Below are positions 1 through 9,504 of a stretch of 64,000 nucleotides of DNA, one piece after another. How positions within the stretch are numbered: the first letter of the stretch is position 1; each line of letters begins with the position of its first letter. The stretch is from NCBI GenBank assembly GCA_963930775.1, contig OZ005700.1, forward strand, positions 1,877,476 through 1,941,475. Reading direction: 5' to 3'. The notes beneath the pieces are model-generated. The model saw only the letters and a list, made by a program, of their open reading frames with translations. It searched no databases and was not told where the DNA came from. The position numbers were made by a program, and so were the translations under genes. Source of the stretch: Cliona cf. orientalis. Lineage: Eukaryota > Porifera > Demospongiae > Clionaida > Clionaidae.

Positions 1-506
1 TATACTATCCATGGACTACTTGATTGTACACTACTAGCCAAGCTCAAAAGTTGTCCAAGCACTCCAAAAATATCTTATCATTAGCTAGTGATGGTGTCTA
101 GGAGATTTAAATCAAACTTTGATTTTTATCCCCTCGAAAAGGCCATTTTGTTGAAAATTCACTATGCCAAGTTTTGTTGGTAAGGGTACCGGTTTGCATA
201 TGCGCATGCAGTCGTTACCAGGCTCTCTTTTCCCAGACCCGCTCCCCCAAGAGAGCTTGGGGACATGGCTAGTAGAGTGTATAACGTACCCACCACTTGA
301 GTCCACTAGACAACCACAGCAGTTAAATGAGCTTGATTACGGATCACAGAGTGGGATCCATATCAGTGGCTTGGCACGGTCACCAGCTACATAAAATTAA
401 TTATATTTATTATTAGAACGGTTTAATCCTGACAGCTCGATCATTTTACATGCCGTTCATACTTACAGTCTAATACATGTTGAGTGAACAGCTCCTCATT
501 CCTGGC
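1..506. other. Left flank, no gene recognised
   Basis: Unique-looking AT-rich DNA to the left of the KDZ transposon. Short open frames occur on both strands, but none shows a recognisable domain or splice pattern. I see no RNA gene here. Confidence 0.5.
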
Positions 507-513
507 CAGGTTG
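507..513. repeat. Candidate target-site duplication, left (CAGGTTG)
   Basis: The heptamer CAGGTTG lies directly outside the left inverted repeat and recurs at 9160-9166 directly outside the right one. This is what a transposition-made duplication looks like. The exact length is uncertain because the outermost bases of the two inverted repeats are not perfectly alike. Confidence 0.55.
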
Positions 514-943
514 CAATCCACCCGCTTCACATAAAAATTTCAAGATGTATACTGATAAAAGGAAGACCGTATGACAAGGTGTATGCTGAGCTGAAGTCAT
601 CATATAGGAGACAAGGAAAGGGGTCGTCACACTCCGGGAGCGGGTACCATGATGGGTATATATATATATGTATATAGCCCAGCCGTAGCCTGTGAGCGTC
701 CACCGGCAGTGCATAGTCTATGATCTCTGCACCTAGTGAAACACACTGGTAAGTTACCTACTAAGCATGAACAAGGGGTAATATATAAAAAAACCCTTGG
801 CACGAGATAACGTACCACATAATTATTCACTGAGGAGAGGAAAATCCTGTACACACACCATACTGATGTGCATGTGCTACTGAAGGGATCCAAAAAGGGA
901 TATTAATTCTATGATGGTATTATTCTGCTGGGCCAGCCTATTT
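514..943 (+). repeat. Left terminal inverted repeat of KDZ element
   Basis: This stretch is the reverse complement of 8754-9159 with small indels. Shared landmarks are CCCGCTTCAC near the outer end, GGGTCGTCACACTCCGGGAG, CACCTAGTGAAACACACTGG and GCTGGGCCAGCCTATTT at the inner end. The left copy carries a TA-rich microsatellite (around 658-677) and a short insertion around 820-845 that the right copy lacks. The arms have therefore diverged somewhat since insertion. Confidence 0.85.
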
Positions 944-1018
944 GCGGGACACAAGGGGTGGTGTGGTTGTAGACGGTGTTTCAGTGCTGCTGGGTTGTTG
1001 CATTTTCCGATGATACCC

Positions 1019-1202
1019 TGCGCCAACTACCCCAAGAAAATCTGGGGTGCCGCAACGACTGTATGCTATTTTGCCCTTCTCTCGCACCTAGAGTATGAAG
1101 CGATGTCGGTGTATCCTCGTACCCTAGGCCATGGGAGGAGGGTGATGCAGCTAACATACAGTCTTTTGTGGCACCCTAGATTTTCTTGGGGTAGTTGGCG
1201 CA
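1019..1202. mobile_element. Small inverted-repeat element (MITE) nested in KDZ left arm
   Basis: The ends are inverted repeats of about 45 bp beginning TGCGCCAACTACCCCAAGAA, with the reverse complement ending at 1202. The arms differ at a few bases and an indel. It has no coding capacity. The KDZ right arm lacks it, so it inserted after the KDZ element formed. Superfamily unknown. Confidence 0.7.
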
Positions 1203-2101
1203 TGTGTGTACAATAGGTACCAGACCCATTTTCCATCAAAGGACCTGGGTATGAGGCTACTTATGCATGTGCGCTGATCAATCAGGAGCTAACTCTTCAT
1301 GTTGTGTGTGGTTTATTATGTAGCAACGATAATTTATTGTCACATAATCATACATGCCAAGTTCTGTATGGACATGATACTTCCTCATGTGTAAGGGGGC
1401 TAGCCTGCCAGTGCTGATCACATTAGAATAGTCTGGTGACTTGCAAGTTCAGACTATGACGTGAGTGAGCGTAATGCCTCGGTGTGTGCTTGATGCATTG
1501 CCCAAAATGTATGGGCAATTTTGATGTATGCGTTGCACTTGTGTCAATGGCTTGCACATTCTAAACATAACAGGGAGGGGGGTTGAAACCATGATAATAA
1601 TATGGCCTTGCCACGGTTAAGACAACTCAGGGCAGGGAGCTGGCCCTTAGTATCACTGTCACTATTAAGAGAGTTCTTGGTTAAGCTAGTGAGTGGTGGT
1701 AACAGACTTTAAAAGACTTGTAGATAGACATCCATGTATTTTATTACTGGAGTTCATTGTTGTAGTCTAGTCCGTATTAATTTTACACCTGGTGTACATG
1801 TCATTTCTTGCTTCGTACTTGTACGTGTACTTGTTGGTAGTTGCCTAGCAACCAAAGTGTTTATAGGCAATTTGCCAGCTATGGGAAGGGGTTGGGTCAT
1901 CATAAAGTAGACCAATGGTGAACAGAGGTCAACTACCAACAAAATAGTTATCTGATAGTAATTTGGGTGCATTCGACCATGCATCTCATGCACCCCAATT
2001 TACTGTCAGATAACTATTATATACAGTACATACACATGCATGTACTAACTTTACAGTGATTGTGATAGAAGATGCGTGATCTATTCATTGTCTGTGTAGA
2101 A
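1203..2101. other. Non-coding left interior of KDZ element
   Basis: This stretch lies between the nested MITE and the cargo gene. I see no exon. It probably holds the cargo gene promoter and perhaps a 5' untranslated exon, because an AG dinucleotide directly precedes the start codon region. It includes the hairpin at 1943-2018. Confidence 0.4.
1943..2018. repeat. Hairpin-forming inverted repeat upstream of cargo gene
   Basis: The arms begin AATAGTTATCTGA and end TCAGATAACTATT. They pair over about 30 bp with three or four differences around a loop of about 12-15 nt. It lies about 85 bp upstream of the HMG-box start codon. It may be a tiny foldback element or a regulatory structure. Confidence 0.6.
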
Positions 2102-4505
2102 ATGAGCAAGAGGAAGACATCTACATCGTGTGATGTGAAAAAGCCTCTCCGAAAGATGAGAGCCCTTTCTGGATACAACTTATGGCATGGAGAATATTTA
2201 CGATCACAAGGTATTACCCACAATTGGAAAATTATGCTAGGCATAGTATAATAATAATATCTTACTGCAATTTACGATTTTTTGTTTGGTATGGGAATGG
2301 AGTGGGAAAGGATACAGTCATAATGTTAAGCAGATATGGTTCGCTGCCAGCAATTTAGTATCATAAAACATGACATAACATTACATACATGTATATTTAT
2401 GCATTACATGTATTATAGAGACCAACAATCATTTTATTCAGGGTCCACAAGTCAAAGTTTGGCCTCATCAAATCTAGTATCTTGTGGAAATCTTTATCTG
2501 AGGAAGAAAGACAAAAGTACAATGAAGATGCTAAAAAGAAGAGTGGAAATCTCAAAGAAGTAAATGTGAAGAAGGAATGCAAAAAGATTGTCAGTCATCT
2601 GCAAGAAATGGTACTACATGTAGTACATTTATAATCTCTGGATTTGCTCACTGATTCTACAGCCACATACATTATGATAATGTGTATATTATACATCTGT
2701 AGAGTGAACATGCCGAAGTCCTCAAAGATTGTCATTTGATGTATGTAGTAGTGCATGAGGGTGAGCACTACGTTGGTGGAACAGAGGCAGGGGTTCAATT
2801 TTTGAAAGATTGTGGAACATATGTACCGTATTCCTTTTTGGGATACTTATCGGCAAAAGAGTCAGGTATGTACATGTACAATGTCATGTATATTTACATT
2901 ATGTTATACTAATAACAAACCCTTACATAACTCTTGTCAACATTATACAGGTTTCTTGAAGACACAATCACCAACTGAAGGTGGTGTTGAGCTGGATAAC
3001 AAAGATTCTTTACGCAAGGCCGTTGAGTCATTGTTCAACAAGCTGTATGGTAAGCACATGAAGTACTGTATGTACAAACTATACTGTACAGTCAACTCCA
3101 TATTATTTGCTGCCACGTTCTATCAGGTCAGTACATCCACGATGACAAGGCTAGGCTACCATACTCAAAAACAGAGGAGTATGGCCTGAAGATTAATGAA
3201 TTGCCTACTAGCTGTACACTTAAACATCCATCATCATATGGAAAGTCAACTCTCAAAAGTATTCTCGAGAATAGAGAGAATTTGAAACTCTATGGTGAGA
3301 AAGAGAGATAATAATAAATGTACTTGCACATGTAATGTATGTGTACATGCATGTACAATGTATGTGCATGTATATACATGACGATTGTGTATGTACATGC
3401 ACTTTGTAATTGTTATACACGTACACTTGACGTCACATGTACAGTGATATATAACAGTGTGTGCTTTAATTGGAAAATTGTACACATGGCACATATAATT
3501 ATTATGTACATGTACCATGTATTATACACTTATTGATTGAGCGACTACATACTGAAATAGGAAACAACCCCTGAGATAAGGAGTCCCACTATAATGCCGA
3601 AGATTTCATTCCCATAGAAATGTGGCCTCTATAGAGGGGTTCCACGTACTGTACATGTAGCTGCACGTAGCTATAGGTATATGATAGCAGCCCAACTATG
3701 CACCTCATGTATATAATATTATAGCAATCATAAATCTCAGGTGGGCTCATTCTATAACCACCATTGCTCTCATTGCACGTGACTACACACATGTACATTG
3801 TACATGTACCTGCATGGCCCTCGATCTTGCATGGGTGATCCATAATTATGATTGTCAAGACAATTTTCTCTATACAGCAAGCAAGTTACCATCATCTGTG
3901 GTAAAGACTGCCGCACAAAGGTAACTACTTGTACCGATGTACACACAGTCACTAGATATTATGTGTACATTGTACATGAACCATGAAATCTTTTTTTGTT
4001 TACTAGCCATGTACGTGATGGAAGAGTAGCACTACCGTCATCATTTCTTCAAAAAGTGTCATACCAAAGTTGTAACGTTCTTCTTATGCCAGAATTTTCC
4101 CACTGTGCCTCCTCAGCATCTCCACCTGCATGTATAGTGGAGTCGAGCCATGCCAAAGTTAGCAAACCCTCTTCTGCAGCTCCTTTAGAGCATGATCACA
4201 CATACTTCAAAAAAAAGAAATACAAACAGCCAAGGCAAGCAATTGAGCCGGCAGTACAGTTTATGTGTGGAGACAAGGTGATGCTCATGCAGAAGGGAAA
4301 GTCTGTTGGAACGGGTACTGTGACTGAAGGATCTAATCTTCATGGACATACTATACCCCAAGGCTATGTTAAAGTCATAATTGAATACATTCAACCCAAC
4401 ACTGCTCCTGTGTTTGTCAGCTCATTTGATGACGAAGAAACGCTCATGGCTGGACAATTCACAGCATGGCCAGCAAATAACTTAAATAAGATGCAGTCGT
4501 GCTAA
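2102..4505 (+). CDS. HMG-box cargo protein of the KDZ transposon
   Basis: This is a multi-exon gene inside the transposon. Exon 1 (2102-2210) starts MSKRK and runs into the first HMG-box helix (SGYNLWHGEYLRSQ). The second exon, from 2442, continues the box (ILWKSLSEEERQKYNEDAKK). The next exons lie near 2702-2863, 2951-3049, 3126-3285 and 3882-3918. The last exon runs from about 4009 to the stop at 4503-4505. Downstream of the box are a short module (LMYVVVHEGEHYVGG) and a C-terminal module (GKSVGTGTVTEG, then AGQFTAWP) whose family I cannot name. HMG boxes bind and bend DNA, so a transposition-assisting role is plausible but inferred. The phase between exon 1 and exon 2 does not match by one base, so a micro-exon, another splice site or a frameshift is possible. 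The last exon is cleanly open. It converges with the transposase, leaving about 220 bp between the stops. Confidence 0.7.
3310..3530. repeat. TGTACATG-rich simple-sequence tract in intron
   Basis: This is an irregular run of TGTACATG, GTACATGC and TGTATGTG words inside an intron of the HMG-box gene. The words are self-complementary, so the tract can fold back. It shows no coding signal. Confidence 0.5.
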
Positions 4506-4724
4506 GCAGTGCAGCTGCATGCATAGCTACACAAGTGATGGATCAATAATGATCAAGAAAAACATGTATTGAATAGCTTTCATGATAATTATTATGATAA
4601 ATAGTACACTGTCTGATTATTATAATAATTATCATTATTATTGTTGTATAATGGATTGTCACATTACAACAGTCACTATGATTTATGTCTTCTCATGCCT
4701 TTAGCTAATAATTTTGCTGCACTC

Positions 4725-7700
4725 CTACAATTCTCTCCTGGTATCTTTCTGAGAAAGCTCGATGGCTTTGATACATGTCCTATATACAGTAGTTCAAATA
4801 ATATTATGTCATACATGACATTGTATTTATGACTTGCATGTCCACATACCTGTACCTTCCTTTATCTTGCTCAACATCTGCCGTTGTTCATCATCTGGTT
4901 TCTGCATGAGTATTGATGGTGAGTGTATAATAATAATAATAATAGTATTATAGTGGTATCTCACCATGGCAGAGCGAATGTATTCCTCACGAAGAAATTT
5001 CTCCTTTCTCCAATGTTGAACTTCTAACTCTTCCTCATCACTACTTGACGAAGGACAGTCACTTAGCACCTTTGTATCTGTATCCGTTGGCACTAACAGT
5101 GGTTCTCGGTTGTCAACACACCTCAACGATTGCCTTGAATTTAACGATAGCGTAGGGGTCTTCGATTTAACAGAAGACTGGCACAAGAGTGGTGGGTTTG
5201 ATGGCCCTTGAGCTGTCTGTGCTGGTAAATCTTCCCATTCCTGATCAGAACAGTCCAAAAAATCCTCATCATCAGCAAATTCTGAACTCGTGGACATTGC
5301 GCCAAGCTCATCTGAGTCTAGATTGTGTATCTCAGGACAATCTTGGCAACAGTTACTGCTTTCCAGCCCACTACTGTCGAAACTGAATATGGGATCTTCA
5401 TCAATTTCTTCAGGTACTAATTCAGGCTCTTCACAGTCAGCGTCTTCTGTAAGGTAGTGACTTAATTCAGGAAAATCGCCATGACTAATGAATGAGTTAA
5501 GCCTTGTTAGATCAAGCTCACACTGTCTTGAAAAGTAGGGACCGCGCTCCCTTTTGATAAGTAGTTGCAACACCATTTTGTTCAATATCATGTATTGCAG
5601 CAGATATCACTTCAAGCTTACACAAGTAATGCTTAATAGTGTTTCGCATCTCTGAAATAATCCTGAATTCTTCTTCGTTAGCTCGAGCTGCCTTATAAAA
5701 TAGTCGTACTGCCTGATATTTTGAGCAGCGTGGAATAGTATGTGGCTGATCAGCATCAAGTCGTGTAACACCCTCCCATGTCATCCTTTCAGCAGGTGGA
5801 TGTTTTGAGTTAAACATTTCAAGTTTTGATTTCAACTGTTTGGTCACCACGTTAATTCTTCTGGAGAGCCTGATGGCTATTGATTGGCCAGCTACAAAAT
5901 AGTTACAATAAAGTGAATGCACATGCAACATGCCAATATTTAACATACCAGCATACTTGCTTTTGAGCCTGAGAAGAAACCATCGCTCCCTTGCCAAACT
6001 TCGTATTCTCTCTTCCTCTGTGTTCACATAGATAATAAAATCAACATCAATACCATAATATCATTAGCTAGCTTAACCTGGTTCTGATCTTTGGGAATGT
6101 CCTAATTCTGTTTTCTCCTCTTCAGCCCATTGAGCAACATCTTGTCCACATATAGACTCTACATGTACGTTCAAGAATAATCCTATGCATGTGCATGCAG
6201 GTTGAATTTCAGTGCTGTACCAGGAGAGTTATCCATGAGTTCCTGAAGCTGGTGAGTGGATTCTTGGCCTACTTTTCTAGCATTTATCAATCGTTTTGGC
6301 AACAGTTTACCTTTTGAAACTCAGAATAACATTACGTGATCATGAACTATAGATATGAAACTTACAAAGATTACGTGCAGATTTCAGACGGTAGTATGAT
6401 AGTGCATCACTTAGGACGTCAATGCGATGGGACGGATGCATTTCTTTAGTCATTGCTGCAAATCGCCGTAAGTATGACCATACACGCTCGACAACCTCAC
6501 CATCACTCAAACCAAATCCAAGAATATTTCGAGGGTTGTACTTAACCTGCAAATTTATAATGTGCTTGATGTCATGACATATCTCCTGGTATCCTTATTA
6601 AGCTACCATACCTGGCAAGCAGACTCATGTCCATATGCATGAAAAACAGGAACTGCAAACTCAAAGTTTTCTAGTATATCCAGTCGACCATTTGTCTATA
6701 TAATACACAAAAACTCAAACAATAATAGCTATTAGACACCATTAAGATGGTCATTACCTTCAGGTGCTTTTCAAGGTTGCATGCAATATCATACATTAGC
6801 TGCACTTTCTGCTTCGGGAATAGCCGTTGCAATTGCTCACATAAGTACACAGAGTAAGCAATCCTACATAGTATGGTGCATTTATTTATAGAATCTGTTG
6901 TGTTAACAGCATAAAATTGGGGGGAAGGAGGGATTTCATCATACCCTTCTTCCCTACAATTATATTAGGGTTTATCTTAACCCCAATTAATCCCATCTGA
7001 CACACATACATGTACGTATACGCCTCACATAAACACATTAATCACATACATATAACAAAATACTGACCTTTCTCCATGCTTGAGGCTGAAGAAGCAAGGT
7101 ATAGGACACTCATGTCTACAGGCAGCTCCCATGACTGCTGTTTCATCCAAGGCTGAATAGCGTGACTTAGAGCGAAGCATATGGCCAGCTAAAAAGTTGG
7201 TACAAGCCTGCATTGTTATCAGTTAGTTATTTGTATTGCCAAAAACATATTGTACAGCTTACTTTGTCCACATCACCAGTTTTAGAATGGGAAGAATAAC
7301 TCTGCATATAATTGTCAACCTCTGTCTGATCAATAAATATCTTGTTCTTTGTCTTTGGACCACCAACACTCTTTCCGGCTAATCGCTTTCGGCAAAGCCC
7401 AAAATTGGCATCAATTGAGAGAGTAAGTAGTGTATCATCATCCTATACCATACAAGCATACAACATAAGAATACTGTATTGTTACTAATTGCACACCCAT
7501 ACCTTTGGGCATGCAGGGCACACAGCAAATTTACGAAGATCACAAATGTCTTGTAGCTGATCAATAGAGCCCTTCAGTGATCTAAAACAATGAACCAGGG
7601 TTCAAGTCTGTCGACAGTGTAAAGTCAAGCATTTACATGTACCTGTATTCCTCAAAAGCTTCAATAAGAACAGGGTAGATGTTGCACGGCATCTACACAT

Positions 7701-8672
7701 ATCCAGTGTTATAAACTAAAGAAATCATAATAATGTGAGAAGTACCTTGTCATACTTGGTAGCAATAATAAACTCAAGAGCATTTGAAAAATCTTGAACA
7801 GGCACTTGACACTCCAATAGTAGAGCTTGCAGCCAGTCAAGTAGAGAAAATGAGAATGCAATGCTTGGACGAGAGGGTGTGGCAGGCCAATAATTAAGTC
7901 GTATGAGTGTCACCATATCAGATTCACAGTGACAAAATGCAACACTTAGATTCCTTGGAATCCCTATTAAACAGTAGCAGTACTAAAATTCTCAGTATAC
8001 AAGTGAACGTACCTTCAATGTGGAAACATGTAACCTTCCTATGTGCTTGACTGTCACATTTATGCGTTACGATACTTGGTATTGGCAGAATCAATGGTAC
8101 AAACTGGCAGCCATCCTACATGAAAGCGAATAAAATGTATAATTTACCAGTATTAGTGTGTCTGTAACAGATTTGATCCAATTTCATACCTTCCATAGCT
8201 CAGGAGAATGATGATAATTCCATCTCGAATGAAAACTTACACCACAATCAGAGCAAAAAAAAGCATATGGCCCACACTGACGACAACGCACATTTGCTGG
8301 GGCACCACAGTTACTACATGTTTCGTCACTCTGCATACTTTCTCCTTCAATTACGGCTTTCAAAGCTGAATGGATACTCTCTCTCCACTTTTCGCTCTGC
8401 TTAACTTGGCGTTTGGTATGTTGACTTTGAGATGAATCCAACATTCTCGTTTGGTCTTCCAATTGATCAGCCAAGTATTCTGGCATAGGATCTTGAATAC
8501 AACCGTCACCGTGATTTACCGATCCAGACCCCGAGATGTGAGGCGACTGTGGAGCTGCTACTGCTGAATGTACAGTGATATTCATAAATTCTTTAGATAT
8601 GTGGTGTTTCCGTCCTCGTTTTTGGACAATATTGAGAGGAATGATATTTCTCTTCCGACGGCTAGCCATCAT
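4725..8672 (-). CDS. KDZ transposase, about 16 exons
   Basis: Starts at 8672 (MMASRRKRN). Exon 1 (8672-8190) ends in a Cys/His finger (CSNCGAPANVRCRQCG, then FCSDCG). Later exons, read by splice signals, are near 8115-8013, 7963-7746, 7691-7645, 7582-7502, 7441-7262, 7210-7072, 6864-6759, 6697-6613, 6549-6366, 6312-6230, 6163-6080, 6024-5950 and 5893 onward. KDZ blocks appear in order: YWPATPSRPSIAF, LSIDANFGLCRK, GAACRHECP, LMYDIACNLEKH, VPVFHAYGHESACQ and GLSDGEVVERVWS. The conserved acidic residues of these blocks are candidate catalytic residues of the RNase H-like fold. The C-terminus is acidic (DDEDFLDCSDQEWEDLP). Around 5520-5590 the frame changes without a good intron, so either one base is shifted or a splice was missed. 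The last coding exon probably ends at a stop at 4725. Cut-and-paste transposase in the nucleus, by family. Confidence 0.85.
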
Positions 8673-8753
8673 CTAGCAATAACTTGAAAAAAAATGAGCA
8701 AGATTCCTTCAACGCCTGCCATGGTACAGACCATTGGCTATATTATGTGTGTA

Positions 8754-9159
8754 AATAGGCTGGCCCAGCAGAATAATACCATCATAGAATTAATTAATAT
8801 CCCTTTTTGGGTCCCTTCAGCAGCACATGCACATCAGTATGGTGTGTGTACAGAATTATGTGGTATATGTTACTAGATCTCGTGCCAAGGGCTTTAATAT
8901 AATATATTACCCCTTGTTCATGCTTAGTAGGTAACTTACCAGTGTGTTTCACTAGGTGCAGAGAGCATAGACTTGGATGCACTGCCGGTAGACGCTCACA
9001 GGCTACGGCCGGCTATATACCCATGTACCCGCTCCCGGAGTGTGACGACCCCTTTCCTTGTCTCCTATATGATGACTTCAGCTCAGCATACACCTTGTCA
9101 TACGGTCTTCCTTTTATCAGTATACATCTTGAAATTTTTATGTGAAGCGGGTGTGCAAT
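8754..9159 (-). repeat. Right terminal inverted repeat of KDZ element
   Basis: This is the partner of the left repeat at 514-943. The transposase start codon (8672) lies only about 80 bp inside its inner end, so the repeat probably contains the transposase promoter. This is inference from position; no TATA or initiator element was assigned. Confidence 0.85.
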
Positions 9160-9166
9160 CAGGTTG
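9160..9166. repeat. Candidate target-site duplication, right (CAGGTTG)
   Basis: This is the second copy of the heptamer found at 507-513, directly outside the right inverted repeat. Confidence 0.55.
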
Positions 9167-9254
9167 GTATGTTCTCGAGTACTTCATAGAAATACCTTGT
9201 AATTGACGGGTTAAGATTGACCTTTGACCTCCCAATTGCGCCCAAAATAAAAAA

Positions 9255-9455
9255 ATCGCGCAATATTACGGGGTCGTTAAAAAGTCCTTCTCGTTGACCC
9301 CGCAATATGACGGGGTCATCACCTTAACGACGTCGTCAGGCCTACCGCGCAATATTACGGGGTTTCCACACACCGCGGTATCTCGGACCCCGTAATATGA
9401 CGGGGTCAGTATCTGAGGACGTCCTAACGCCGAAGCGCGTAATATTGCGGGGTAA
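9255..9455. repeat. Five regularly spaced palindromic CGGGGTC motifs
   Basis: Five copies of a word built on CG(C/T)AATAT(T/G)(A/G)CGGGGT have AATAT centres at 9262, 9304, 9351, 9394 and 9441. The spacings are 42, 47, 43 and 47 bp. Copies 2 and 4 are near-palindromes of GACCCCG, an 8-bp centre and CGGGGTC; copies 1, 3 and 5 have only the right half. The array lies just beyond the right KDZ end. It looks like a set of binding sites or a decayed satellite. No function is known to me. Confidence 0.7.
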
Positions 9456-9504
9456 AGCGCGTAACGTAGCGCTCTGATTTTTGTTACGTTTGGCGCGCCA
9501 TACG

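Larger units (their letters stand above)
514..9159. mobile_element. KDZ-class DNA transposon (Zisupton-like) with two genes
   Basis: An element of about 8.6 kb is bounded by long inverted repeats (514-943 and 8754-9159). It holds two convergent genes: a transposase on the minus strand (8672 to about 4725) and an HMG-box gene on the plus strand (2102-4505). The transposase has KDZ hallmarks: an N-terminal Cys-rich finger, a YWPATP segment, a SIDANF segment, a CRHECPIP segment, a YDIAC segment, HAYGH, and the block DGEVVERVWS followed by SHRIDVLSD. CAGGTTG stands directly outside both ends (507-513 and 9160-9166), a candidate 7-bp target duplication. At least one smaller element is nested in its left arm (1019-1202). 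Both genes look mostly open, so the copy could be fairly recent. One reading-frame change near the transposase C-terminus leaves its activity uncertain. The KDZ assignment is firm; the exact outer bases are inferred. Confidence 0.85.
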
